A stretch of 64,000 nucleotides of DNA from DASQZT01 sp963728965 (GTDB lineage: Bacteria > Acidobacteriota > Terriglobia > Bryobacterales > Bryobacteraceae). The stretch covers positions 496,001 through 560,000 of the forward strand of contig CAVSMH010000012.1 in the NCBI GenBank assembly GCA_963728965.1, in the 5' to 3' direction. The notes beneath the pieces are model-generated. The model ran no database searches, had not been told where the DNA came from, and was given only the letters and a program-made list of their open reading frames with translations. Shown piece after piece: positions 25,768-34,943 of this stretch. Position 1 is the stretch's first letter; each line of letters begins with the position of its first letter. A program made the position numbers and the translations under genes.

Positions 25768-28482
25768 ATGAAACCTATTCTGGCCCTCAGCATCGCCGCG
25801 GCTGCGCTGGCGCAGACGCCCTATGACACGTCGATCCGGCCCGCCACCGCCGCCCGTGAGATCCCGGCCAACAAGGGATCGGCCGCGCTCTGGCAGAGCC
25901 TCCAAAAGCTGCATACCCGCGCGAGCCTCATCATGATTACCGCCCATCCGGACGATGAAGACGGCGGCATGCTCACCTACCTGTCGCGCGGCAAGGGAGT
26001 ACGCGTCACCCTGCTCACCCTCAATCGCGGCGAAGGCGGTGCCAACGTAATGTCGCCCGACTACTTCGACGCGCTCGGATTGGTACGCACCCAGGAGTTG
26101 CTGGCAGCCGACCGGTACTACGGTGTCGATCAGTATTGGACCCGCGTCATCGACTATGGATTTTCCAAAACCATGGCCGAGTCTCTCGATCACTGGACGC
26201 GCGACCGCGTTCTTTATGATGTGGTGCGCGTGGTCCGCATGGTGCGCCCCCTCGTGATCACATCGGTGTTTGTGGGCGGACCGACCGACGGCCACGGCAA
26301 CCACCAGACCGCCGGAGCCATGGCGCAGGCGGTGTTCCAAGCGGCCGCCGATCCGGCCGTCTTCCCAGACCAGATCCGCGCCGGCCTCAAACCATGGTCG
26401 CCCCTCAAGGACTACGCGAGGGTTCCGTTTTCCGCCAGCCGTTTGCGGGCCGGTGCGCAGGCATATTCCACTGACGTCGAGATCCCCGAGGGCACTTACG
26501 ATCCCGTGATAGGCGCGTCCTACGTACAGCTCTCCCGCCAGGGTCTCGGTTATCAGAAATCCCAGAACGGTGGACCCAATGTTCCGAAGGCCGGCCCGGT
26601 GAGCAGCCCCTATCATCGTTTCGCCTCCCGGCTGAATGCGCCCGGCAAAGAAGAGGATTTCTTCGCCGGCATCGACACCTCCTTAAACGGCCTGGCCACC
26701 CTGGCGAAAGGCGGCGATGCCTCGTTTTTGACGGCAGCGTTGCGCCGGATCAACGCCTCCGTCGAAGACGCCATCGCCAGGTTTTCGGCCGCTGCGCCCG
26801 AACGCTGCACATCCCCGCTCGCTGCCGGAATGAAGGAAACCATCGCTTTGATCGAGGCCGTGCGCCAGAGCGGTCTTTCCGACGATTCCAAGTACGACCT
26901 CCTGCACGAGCTCGAAATCAAACGAGCGCAGTTCAACAGCGCGCTCGCCGAGGCATTGGGCCTCTCCATGGCAGCCACCATTGCCCCTGAGAATCCGCCG
27001 GACCCACGGTTTGCCCAGTTTATGGGCGACCCGGCCACGTTCCAGGTGGCGATCCCGGGCCAGTCATTCTCGATCAACGTCCACGTCGTGAATCAGGGTG
27101 CGGTGCCGGCGAATTTGAAACAGGTGACGGTCGTATCCGACTACGGCCCTCCCTGGACGGTCACGCCGGCCTCCGCCATCCCCACCGGCAATGTTTCCGG
27201 TAACCAGCCGGTGAACGCAAACTTCAAGGTGCAGGTGCCCGCGAACGCTGCCTTCACGCGGCCCTACTTTACCCGGCCCGATCTCGAACAGTCCTACTAC
27301 GACATCAACGACGGACGCTACCTGAACCTGCCCCTCGCGCCCTATCCGCTGGTGGCTTGGGCCGATTTGAGCTACGACGGCGCGCCCGTCCGGATCGGGC
27401 AATATGTCCAGACCGTGCAGCGGATCAACGGACTTGGCACGGTACTGGAGCCGCTCGTGGCGGCTCCCGCAATCGGCATCTCCATCACGCCGCGCCGCGG
27501 AATCGTGCCGCTGGATGCCAAATCGTTCGACGTCACGGCGGTCCTGCACAGCAATGTCAAAGGCCCGGCCAAAGGAGCCGTGCGCCTCGACCTGCCTTCC
27601 GGATGGAAATCGCAGCCGGCTTCCGTGCCCTTCGCTACCACCTCCGATGGCGAAGACCGCTCCGTCACCTTCACGGTCACCCCCGCCAATCTCGCCGAGC
27701 AGCCCTACGACATCACCGCCGTCGCGGAACTCGGCGGCCAGGAATATCGCGAGGGCTACACGGTGACCGGTTATCCCGGGCTTCGTCCCTATTTCCTCTA
27801 CAAGCCCTCCACCTACAAGACCACCGGCGTGAAGGTCACCATGGCCCCGGGCCTCACCGTCGGCTACATCATGGGAAGCGGTGACGAGGTGCCGGCCTCG
27901 CTCGAAAACCTCGGCGTCAAAGTGCATTTCCTCGCTCCCGCCGACATCGCCTCCGGCGAGTTGAGCCGCTACGACGAGATCCTCCTGGGCGTCCGCACCT
28001 ATGCCGCGCGCCCCGAACTGGCTACCTACAATAACCGCCTGCTCGAGTATGTGAAGAACGGCGGCGTCCTCGTGGTCGAATACAACACGCCCGAGTACGA
28101 TCACAATTTCGGACCCTACCCGTTCACCATGACCTCCAATCCCGAAGAGGTCACCGATGAGGCCTCTCAGGTGCGGATCCTCGCACCCTCGAACCCCCTC
28201 TTCACCTGGCCGAACCAGATTACGGAAAAGGACTTTCAAGGCTGGGTAGAGGAGCGCGGCTCCAAGTGGATGAAGTCGTGGGACCCCCACTGGCAGGCGC
28301 TGCTTGAAACCCACGACCCGGGCCAGTCGCCGCAGGAAGGCGGCCTGCTCTACGCCAAGTACGGCAAGGGAATCTACGTCTACAACGCCTATGCCTTCTA
28401 CCGGCAGTTGCCGGAAGGCGTGCCTGGGGCGTACCGGATTTTCGCCAACGTGCTCAGCCTGCCCAAGAACCCGCAGCGCTGA
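25768..28482 (+). CDS. Secreted PIG-L (LmbE) family deacetylase with large C-terminal region
   Basis: 904 residues from ATG 25768, which gives a proper signal peptide ending AAALAQ; a TTG four codons upstream is less likely. Residues about 50-260 are a PIG-L zinc hydrolase: AHPDDE (59-64) supplies catalytic Asp and metal ligands, and TDGHGNHQ (173-180) supplies the distal His. Family members deacetylate N-acetylglucosamine-containing molecules. The remaining 600 residues are beta-rich with two immunoglobulin/NEW3-like segments (about 420-470 and 580-650) and a C-terminal glutamine-amidotransferase-like fold near 680-790. It follows the TonB receptor closely, suggesting a shared glycan substrate. 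Confidence 0.86.
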   Translation: MKPILALSIAAAALAQTPYDTSIRPATAAREIPANKGSAALWQSLQKLHTRASLIMITAHPDDEDGGMLTYLSRGKGVRVTLLTLNRGEGGANVMSPDYFDALGLVRTQELLAADRYYGVDQYWTRVIDYGFSKTMAESLDHWTRDRVLYDVVRVVRMVRPLVITSVFVGGPTDGHGNHQTAGAMAQAVFQAAADPAVFPDQIRAGLKPWSPLKDYARVPFSASRLRAGAQAYSTDVEIPEGTYDPVIGASYVQLSRQGLGYQKSQNGGPNVPKAGPVSSPYHRFASRLNAPGKEEDFFAGIDTSLNGLATLAKGGDASFLTAALRRINASVEDAIARFSAAAPERCTSPLAAGMKETIALIEAVRQSGLSDDSKYDLLHELEIKRAQFNSALAEALGLSMAATIAPENPPDPRFAQFMGDPATFQVAIPGQSFSINVHVVNQGAVPANLKQVTVVSDYGPPWTVTPASAIPTGNVSGNQPVNANFKVQVPANAAFTRPYFTRPDLEQSYYDINDGRYLNLPLAPYPLVAWADLSYDGAPVRIGQYVQTVQRINGLGTVLEPLVAAPAIGISITPRRGIVPLDAKSFDVTAVLHSNVKGPAKGAVRLDLPSGWKSQPASVPFATTSDGEDRSVTFTVTPANLAEQPYDITAVAELGGQEYREGYTVTGYPGLRPYFLYKPSTYKTTGVKVTMAPGLTVGYIMGSGDEVPASLENLGVKVHFLAPADIASGELSRYDEILLGVRTYAARPELATYNNRLLEYVKNGGVLVVEYNTPEYDHNFGPYPFTMTSNPEEVTDEASQVRILAPSNPLFTWPNQITEKDFQGWVEERGSKWMKSWDPHWQALLETHDPGQSPQEGGLLYAKYGKGIYVYNAYAFYRQLPEGVPGAYRIFANVLSLPKNPQR

Positions 28483-28506
28483 TTCGACTTCGGACCGCTC
28501 CCTTCG

Positions 28507-29604
28507 TCACTTTACGGCGTATTGGAACGCCTGCACCGCGCTCGTTCGCCGGGCCACCTCCTCGGAGAGCCGCTCGGCCGTCTGATTCCGCAAATCCATC
28601 TCCTTGCGCGCCATCTCCCCGAGCCCCAGGCGCGCATAAATCCGGCCCAGCCGATAGTGGTTCTCGGGCGATGGGTCGAGCTTCACGCACGCTTCCATCT
28701 GGCCCCGCGCCTCCACCCACCGCTCCGACCATTCCAACGCCCGCCCCAATTCGCATCGCCCGATGGCACTGCTGGCGGGAGCCCGCTCCAGGCCCGCAAC
28801 CGCCTCCTGCATGAGCCTCGCGTCCCGTTTTTCGCGAGCCGCTCTTGCCCTGGCCGCGGCGCACTCGATTCCCTCGCGGCTGCACAACGCCGCCAACGCT
28901 TTTTCGGGCGGAGCCGCGCTCGATTCCAGCGTAATCTGCGCCAGGTACCGGTAGGCGCCTTCCAGGTTCGGATCGAGCGCGAGTGCGCCCGTCAGGGAAG
29001 TAATCGCGCCACTCACATCGCCATTCGCATACTGCGCGATACCGAGCAGCGTGCGGATGCGGGCCGATTGCGGAAACAGCGGTGCCGCCTGTTCGAGCAC
29101 CACGATGGCAGCGTCGAAAGTGTGGTGCTGAACCATCTCCAGCGCCAGCGCGATGCGGTACTGTTCCTGGTCCGGAGCAAGCGCAACCGCAGCCTGATAG
29201 GCCTTGGCCGCCTCCACATATTGACGGCGCCGTTCCTGAATGTCGCCAATCAGCGCCTCGCCGGCGGCGCTGCGCCCCGCGGCCCGCGCATGGCCGAGCG
29301 CATCATCCAGCCGTCCGGCTGATGTTTCCGCCACCGCGGTCGCCATCAGCAGCCCCGCATCCTGCGGTGCCAGCGCCAGGGCAAGCCGCATCTCATCGGC
29401 CGCGTTCGCCGCTTCACCGAGCCCTGATGCCACCGCCGCCCTCAGGCGATGGAACGCGATCCGCGGCTTCACCTCAGCCGGTTCCGCCGCGCCCTCCAGC
29501 GCCTGCCGCGCCTCTGCGTAGTGCCTTTCGCGGGCCAGCGCGATGGCGCGCTCCACCGGCGATTGTGAGAGCGCACACACCGCGGCGATCAGGCCAATCA
29601 GCAT
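28507..29604 (-). CDS. Secreted tetratricopeptide repeat protein
   Basis: 365 residues. I start it at ATG 29604, which gives a short signal peptide (LIGLIAAVCALSQS) and has GGGACGG upstream; an upstream start would place a polar tail before the signal. About eight degenerate TPR units fill the protein, with typical positions such as AAKAYQAAVALAPDQEQYRIALALE and ALALDPNLEGAYRYLAQI. Such proteins act as scaffolds. It is convergent with the PIG-L gene (24 bases apart) and divergent from the APC permease. A -10-like TATGAT at 29623-29628 could drive it. No specific partner can be named. Confidence 0.82.
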   Translation of the reverse strand: MLIGLIAAVCALSQSPVERAIALARERHYAEARQALEGAAEPAEVKPRIAFHRLRAAVASGLGEAANAADEMRLALALAPQDAGLLMATAVAETSAGRLDDALGHARAAGRSAAGEALIGDIQERRRQYVEAAKAYQAAVALAPDQEQYRIALALEMVQHHTFDAAIVVLEQAAPLFPQSARIRTLLGIAQYANGDVSGAITSLTGALALDPNLEGAYRYLAQITLESSAAPPEKALAALCSREGIECAAARARAAREKRDARLMQEAVAGLERAPASSAIGRCELGRALEWSERWVEARGQMEACVKLDPSPENHYRLGRIYARLGLGEMARKEMDLRNQTAERLSEEVARRTSAVQAFQYAVK

Positions 29605-29612
29605 CCGTCCCA

Positions 29613-30998
29613 ATGTACCCGTATCATAGCCTATTGGAACCAAGGGCCGAATCCCCTCATCTCGTGCGCGGCATCGGCCTCCTCGGCGCCACCTCCGCCA
29701 ACATGCTCGAGATGATCGGCGTGGGCCCGTTCATCACCATCCCGATTCTTCTCGCCCGGATGAACGGACCGCAGGCCATCGTCGGCTGGGTGCTCGGCGC
29801 GGTGGTGGCCATTTGCGACGGGATGGTGTGGGCCGAACTGGGCGCCGCCATGCCGGGCACCGGAGGCGCCTATCGATATCTATCCGAAGCCTACGGCCCC
29901 AAAACCCTGGGCCGGCTGATGAGCTTCCTTTTTATCTGGCAGACGATCTGCCTGACGCCGATCTCCATCGGGTCGGGCGCCGTCGGCTTCGCCGAGTATG
30001 CCCGCTTCTTCTCCGCCGGAATCGGCTGGTGGCAGTCGAAGCTGATCGCCATGGGCGTCTGCCTGTTGCTCACCCTGCTCCTGTACCGCGATATCCGCTC
30101 CGTCGGCCGGCTTTCCATTCTCATGTGGATCGTGGTGCTGGGCACCGTCGCATGGATTACGGCTTCCGGCCTTCTCCATTTCGACGCCCGCCGCGTCCTT
30201 GACTTTCCTCCCGACGCCTTCACCTCTCCGCGCGCGTTCTTCTTCGGACTCGGCGGCGCGACCCTCATCGCCATGTACGACTACGGCGGCTACAACAATG
30301 TCTGCTTCTTCGCGGGCGAGGTGCGCCGCCCCGAGCGTGTCATACCGCGATCCATCCTGCTCTCCATCGTCCTGGTCGGGGCGCTCTACCTCACCATGAA
30401 CGTCACCATCATCGGCGTCGTTCCGTGGCGCGAAGCAATCCACTCTACCTTTATCGTTTCCGATTTTATCCAACGCCTCTATGGCATCCGGGCCGCCCAG
30501 GTCGTCACCATCCTGGTGCTGTGGACCACGTTCGGCTCGATCTTCGCGGGCCTGCTCGGCCTGTCGCGCGTGCCCTACGCCGCGGCCGTGGACGGCCGCT
30601 TTTTCCGCGCCTTCGCCCGGCTGCACCCCACCAAGAACTTCCCCAGTTTCTCCGTCGTATTTCTCGGAATCGCCTCCACGGTGGCGTGCCTTCTCACCCT
30701 GAACGTGCTCATTAACGCGCTCATCGTCATTCAAATCCTGATCCAGTTCATGGCGCAAGTCATCGCGGTGACACTCATCCGTCGCAACCGCCCGGATATC
30801 CCGAAACCGTTCCGAATGCCCCTCTATCCGTTCACCAGCATCATCGCCTTCCTGGGCTGGCTGTACATCCTGATCGCCAGCGGGCTGGCATATATACTCG
30901 CGGGCGTGGGTCTTGTGGCCGTCGGTGTGGGCGTGTACCTGTGGCGCGCGCACGCTGCCGCCGAGTGGCCGTTCGATCGCAGGGAGATATCGCCGTGA
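29613..30998 (+). CDS. APC superfamily permease
   Basis: Inner-membrane transporter, 461 residues with about twelve helices. The first helix block GATSANMLEMIGVGPFITIP and the GGAYRYLSEAYGP segment place it in the APC superfamily, usually amino acid or polyamine transport. ATG 29613 is used; TTG 29634 is a plausible alternative that removes seven residues. It overlaps the next gene by GTGA (30995-30998), and that gene encodes a PfkB sugar kinase, followed by an overlapping GH4 glycosidase. A transporter of this type heading a sugar operon is unusual and may mean the substrate is an amino-sugar conjugate. Confidence 0.86.
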   Translation: MYPYHSLLEPRAESPHLVRGIGLLGATSANMLEMIGVGPFITIPILLARMNGPQAIVGWVLGAVVAICDGMVWAELGAAMPGTGGAYRYLSEAYGPKTLGRLMSFLFIWQTICLTPISIGSGAVGFAEYARFFSAGIGWWQSKLIAMGVCLLLTLLLYRDIRSVGRLSILMWIVVLGTVAWITASGLLHFDARRVLDFPPDAFTSPRAFFFGLGGATLIAMYDYGGYNNVCFFAGEVRRPERVIPRSILLSIVLVGALYLTMNVTIIGVVPWREAIHSTFIVSDFIQRLYGIRAAQVVTILVLWTTFGSIFAGLLGLSRVPYAAAVDGRFFRAFARLHPTKNFPSFSVVFLGIASTVACLLTLNVLINALIVIQILIQFMAQVIAVTLIRRNRPDIPKPFRMPLYPFTSIIAFLGWLYILIASGLAYILAGVGLVAVGVGVYLWRAHAAAEWPFDRREISP

Positions 30999-31930
30999 AC
31001 CCTCTGGACGCTATGGTGGCGGGCGAAGTGTTCGTCGATCTCATCATGACCGGATTCGATTTCTGGCCGCAGCCCGGCATGGAAGCCTTCGCGCGCGCCT
31101 TCCACCGTGAGATTGGCGGCGGCACCGCGATCACGGCGTCCGGGCTCGCGAAACTCGGATCGCGCGCGGGCGTGTTCGGCGTGATCGGCTCGGAGTGGGG
31201 CGGATGGGTCACCGGGCGCTTGAGCCAGAATGAAGTGGATACTTCGGCCATCGAATTCGATGCCGATGAGCCGACCGGCTTCAGCGTCGTGGCTAGCTCC
31301 CCCCAGGACCGCGCCTTCCTCTCCTACGCCGGCGCCAACCGCCACCTGGACGACGCGTTGCGCCACGCCGCCACGTCCAACCGTTTCTCGGCCGCGCGCC
31401 ACGTGCACCTGGCATGCGCTCCGCCCCTGGCGAGCGCCCCCGAATTGCTCGAAGCCATCCGCCGCAACGGCTGCACCGTTTCGCTCGATGTAGGGTGGCA
31501 CGAACCATGGCTCGCGGATCCGCGCGCCATGGCGCTGCTGCCCATGATCGACATCTTCTTTCCCAACGAACTCGAAGCCCGGGTCATGACCGGCGAAGCG
31601 AATCCGCAAAGGGCCCTCGCCCGCTACCGCGATGCGGGCGCCCCCGCCGTCGCGTTGAAGCTGGGCGCCGCCGGCGCCGCCTTGTTCTGGCACGGCAGCC
31701 TGTACCGCGTCGGGCCGCATCCCGCCAACCCGCGGGACACCACCGGAGCCGGCGATTGTTTTGATGCCGGTTTCCTTCATTCCTGGCTACATGGAGCGCC
31801 GGCGGAAACCTGCCTGCGGGCGGCCAACATCTGCGGGGCGCTCTCCACCGAGGCTCATGGCGGCATCGCCGGCTTTCCCTCGCCGGAGCGCCTCCGCCGG
31901 GAATTGGCACTCAATATATGCGAAAAGTAA
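30995..31930 (+). CDS. PfkB family carbohydrate kinase
   Basis: Ribokinase-like sugar or nucleoside kinase of 311 residues. It starts at GTG 30995 with AGGGAGA nine bases upstream, overlapping the permease stop. The N-terminal GEVFVDLIMTG and IGGGTAITASGLAKLG blocks form the substrate site. The C-terminal signature DTTGAGDCFDAGF holds the catalytic Asp and the anion hole. It overlaps the GH4 gene by 13 bases (31918-31930). It probably phosphorylates the imported sugar or the product released by the GH4 enzyme. Confidence 0.92.
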   Translation: MNPLDAMVAGEVFVDLIMTGFDFWPQPGMEAFARAFHREIGGGTAITASGLAKLGSRAGVFGVIGSEWGGWVTGRLSQNEVDTSAIEFDADEPTGFSVVASSPQDRAFLSYAGANRHLDDALRHAATSNRFSAARHVHLACAPPLASAPELLEAIRRNGCTVSLDVGWHEPWLADPRAMALLPMIDIFFPNELEARVMTGEANPQRALARYRDAGAPAVALKLGAAGAALFWHGSLYRVGPHPANPRDTTGAGDCFDAGFLHSWLHGAPAETCLRAANICGALSTEAHGGIAGFPSPERLRRELALNICEK

Positions 31931-33279
31931 CTATGATCGGCGGCGGCGGGGTCCGTACTCCGCTCGTCATTCATGCCTTCGCCCAATCGCAGGCCGAGCT
32001 GGACATCGGCGAATTGGTCCTGTTCGATCTCGACCCCGAGCGCACCCGGATCATCGCCGGGCTGGGCCGCGAGATCGTGCGCAGCCTCGGCAGCACCATC
32101 ACCATCCGTACCTCCGCGCGCCTCGAGGAAGCGGCCGACGGCGCCGACTTCATCCTCAACAGCATCCGCGTGGGCGGCATGGCCGCACGCGCGCGCGATG
32201 AGCGAATCGCCATCGAGCACGCCCTCGCCGGACAGGAAACCACCGGGCCGGCCGGCGCCGCAATGGCGCTCCGCACGGTGCCGGTCACGCTGGCCCACGC
32301 GCGCATCGTGGAGCGCGTTGCGCCGCACGCCTGGTTCATCAACTTCACCAACCCGGCCGGCCTCGTCACGCAGGCCCTGACCGCCCACACCGGTGTGAAA
32401 GCCATTGGTATCTGCGACACCCCCAGCGAGCTGTTTCATCGCATTGCGGAAGTCCTCGGAGTTCCTTACGCGGACCTGGCGGTCGAGTATGCCGGGCTCA
32501 ACCATCTTGGCTGGGTGCGGTCGGTGAAGGCGCGCGGCGAGGACGCGACCGCTCGCCTGCTCGCCGAGCCCGAGTGGCTGAGACGCCTCTATCCGGCCGA
32601 TCTGTTCGACCCGGCGTTGATCCAGGCCCTGCGGCTGATCCCGACCGAATACCTGTTCTTTTATTACAGCCAGCGGAAGGCCCACGCCAACCAGGTGCGC
32701 GCCGGCGCAAGCCGGGGCGGAGAACTGGAACGGCTCAACACCGAGTTGTTCTGCCGCCTCCAAACCGAAGACTCCCGACAGGGACTCGAAACCTACCGCG
32801 ATTACGTGCTACGCCGCAATGCGTCTTACTTGAAGCTGGAAGCCCAGGCCGGATCGGCGTTCCACACCACCCGGGAACGCTACGATCCGTTCGACACCGC
32901 CACCGGTTATCATCGTATGGCGCTCGCAGTCATCGGCGGACTGGTTTCCGATCGCCCGCGCGAAGTGGTGGTCAACGTTCCGAACCGCCACGCCATCGAC
33001 GATCTCGAACCCGGCGATGTGGTGGAGGTGCCGTGCGCGATCGACCGCACCGGCGCGCGCCCGCGTCACACGGGCCGGCTGCCCGAGTCAGTCCGCGGCC
33101 TGGTGCTGTCCGTGAAGGCCTACGAGCGTTCCGCCATCCGCGCCGCGGTCGAAGGGTCCGCGGCCATGGCCCGGCTCGCGCTGCTGGAGTGCCCCATCGT
33201 CGGGCAGTGGGAAGTGGCTCGCGAAATCGTGGACGCGCTCATCGCCGCAGACCCGGAGCACCTCGGCTATCTGCGCTGA
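31918..33279 (+). CDS. Glycoside hydrolase family 4
   Basis: NAD- and Mn-dependent glycosidase of 453 residues that works by oxidation-elimination rather than by two acids. The NAD loop is MIGGGGVRTPLVI (6-18). NFTNPAGLVTQAL (142-154) and GLNHLGW (193-199, His196 as metal ligand) are family blocks. The other metal ligand Cys166 sits in GICDTP. In characterised GH4 enzymes this tetrapeptide separates specificities (CNVP/CNIP, CDMP, CHSV), and CDTP does not fit one cleanly, so 6-phospho-glycosidase is likely but its configuration is open. It is the last gene of the permease-kinase-GH4 operon and runs 13 bases into the convergent lactonase gene. Confidence 0.9.
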   Translation: MRKVTMIGGGGVRTPLVIHAFAQSQAELDIGELVLFDLDPERTRIIAGLGREIVRSLGSTITIRTSARLEEAADGADFILNSIRVGGMAARARDERIAIEHALAGQETTGPAGAAMALRTVPVTLAHARIVERVAPHAWFINFTNPAGLVTQALTAHTGVKAIGICDTPSELFHRIAEVLGVPYADLAVEYAGLNHLGWVRSVKARGEDATARLLAEPEWLRRLYPADLFDPALIQALRLIPTEYLFFYYSQRKAHANQVRAGASRGGELERLNTELFCRLQTEDSRQGLETYRDYVLRRNASYLKLEAQAGSAFHTTRERYDPFDTATGYHRMALAVIGGLVSDRPREVVVNVPNRHAIDDLEPGDVVEVPCAIDRTGARPRHTGRLPESVRGLVLSVKAYERSAIRAAVEGSAAMARLALLECPIVGQWEVAREIVDALIAADPEHLGYLR

Positions 33280-34292
33280 TCCCGCCCGCCCGGAATAAAT
33301 CCCCGCGTCCTGGTTCGGATCCGGTACACCGAGGTCCGCGCCGTCAGGTACAGCGTCCGGTAGTCCGCGTCTCCCCACGCCAGGTTCGCGGGAGTCTCCG
33401 GCACGACGATGGTGCCGAGGTGCGTCCCATCGGGACTCCAGACCCACACGCCCTGCGGCCCGGTCACGAACAGGTTGCCGCGCACATCCACCCGCATGCC
33501 GTCCGGAACTCCGCCGCTTCCCTCTTCCTTCCCGAACACCCTGCCGTTCGTCACCTCGCCATGCGCGCCCACGTCGTAGACGTGAATATCGCGCTGCTTG
33601 CTATCGTCGACGTAAAGGCGGTTGCCGTCGGGGGAAAATGCCAGCCCGTTCGGCTGTTCCAGGTTGCGGATCAGCAGCTTCACCGAGCCGTCCCTGCCCA
33701 GCCGGTAAACGCCCTGAAACGGAATCTCCTGCTTCTCGCCCTTCACCAGGTCGAGCGTCGGATCGGTGAAATAAATCGCTCCGTCCGGCCCCAGCACCAC
33801 ATCGTTTGGGCTGTTGAATCGCTTGCCCTCGAACCTGTCGGCCAGCACCTGGTACTTGCCGTCCGGTTCGACGGCAATGATCGCGCGCAAGACGCTGGCG
33901 GTGCTGATCAGCCGATGGTCCCGATCGAAGGTGCTCCCGTCCGGATCGCCAAGGCTCAGCACATCCTCCTTACGGCCGTCGGGAAACACCCGAAAGATCT
34001 TGTTCTTTTCTTCGTCGCTGACGTAGAGGAAGCCCCGCTCGTCCCAGACCGGGCCTTCCGTAAAACCGAAATCGCCGGCCACCTTCTCGAGGGTTGCCTT
34101 CTGATCCACCAACTCCCAGAATCCGGGCGATTCCGCCTTGAGTTCGAATCGTCGCGGCGACGGCTGGCGCTGCCCCCGCAACAGCCCGCCACCGGGCAGC
34201 AGCACCACGAGCACTGCGGCGAAAACGAGAATGCGTCCGGTCAAGGCGGCGGAACGCGTCCTACTTTTGGTGTCACAGCTTTTCTTTCGCAT
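33267..34292 (-). CDS. SMP-30/gluconolactonase family protein, exported
   Basis: 341 residues with an N-terminal membrane or signal segment (about 18-40) and a six-bladed beta-propeller. The calcium or zinc ligands of this family are present: Glu in GFTEGPVWDE, Asn in NSPNDVVLGPDG, Asn in QPNGLAFSPDG and Asp in GVPDGMRVD. Family members hydrolyse sugar lactones such as gluconolactone. The export signal suggests a periplasmic lactonase. It converges on the GH4 gene, sharing 13 bases at the 3' ends. Confidence 0.87.
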   Translation of the reverse strand: MRKKSCDTKSRTRSAALTGRILVFAAVLVVLLPGGGLLRGQRQPSPRRFELKAESPGFWELVDQKATLEKVAGDFGFTEGPVWDERGFLYVSDEEKNKIFRVFPDGRKEDVLSLGDPDGSTFDRDHRLISTASVLRAIIAVEPDGKYQVLADRFEGKRFNSPNDVVLGPDGAIYFTDPTLDLVKGEKQEIPFQGVYRLGRDGSVKLLIRNLEQPNGLAFSPDGNRLYVDDSKQRDIHVYDVGAHGEVTNGRVFGKEEGSGGVPDGMRVDVRGNLFVTGPQGVWVWSPDGTHLGTIVVPETPANLAWGDADYRTLYLTARTSVYRIRTRTRGFIPGGRDQRR

Positions 34293-34365
34293 CTGGTTCT
34301 TCCAGCATGCCTCAAAATCGCGCGCCCGCGTGCGTCACGGGAAGCAGATCGCCGGCATCATCCCA

Positions 34366-34880
34366 GGGGTCCCGGCGCGGCAGGCATTATTCCCTTTCCG
34401 CCTGCGCGGGAAGCCGGAGAAGCTCGCCGGTCTTCTTCGACAACCATTCGCAGAAGGCGGCGGCGTCCTGGCAACTGAGGCAGACTACAGGATCTCGTCG
34501 GACTGTGGAAAACCCGGGCACGCCACTGGATGGGTGCCATCTTCCATGGGCGGTCGCCCTTTTTCAAGGCTTCCAGGTTGCGCATCCAGGTGGAGCAGGC
34601 GGCCTGTGCTTGAGTCTTGTAGCCGGTGGCATTGACGAAGGCGCGGAACTGGAAGACGCTCGTACCCGACGGCCGCTTATGCGTGAAAACCCAACCCGGC
34701 AACGATTGAGCTTCAACAGGCGGAGGGTGGGCGTTATCTGTGGTAGTTGTGCACATGCCATGGCCCGCGCACATCCCAGGCATCCGAACGTAGTGGCCGG
34801 CAGGATGGAAAACAGTGTGCGCCGGCTAAACGAATCCGGTGCGTTTCTTTGGTTGATTGCTGAATTGCGCATACGCTGCG
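34366..34880 (-). pseudogene. Decayed formylglycine-generating enzyme (sulfatase-modifying factor) gene
   Basis: Pieces of one protein appear in order but in different minus-strand frames. First comes a Tat-like leader, SRRTLFSILPATTFGC (near 34840). In another frame a block starts at GWVF (34697) and includes FQFRAFVNATGYKTQAQAA, then GDRPWK. After a further shift come CPGFPQSDE and then VVCLSCQDAAAFCEWLSKK with LLRLPAQAERE. A one-base insertion turns the next codons (expected EYACRAGT) into a stop. These blocks are the conserved FGE-sulfatase core. At least four frameshifts mean it is dead. FGE proteins activate sulfatases, which is notable beside an arylsulfotransferase-like gene. Confidence 0.72.
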
Positions 34881-34943
34881 GCCTCACGCCGCCGGCACAG
34901 GTCGGCGCAACGGCGTGTCGCCTGGCCCGCAAAACACACGTCA

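Noticed and set aside
29082..30998. Reading the APC permease as a 638-residue protein
   Set aside because: The extra N-terminus is antisense to the TPR gene and low-complexity; the permease fold begins after 29613.
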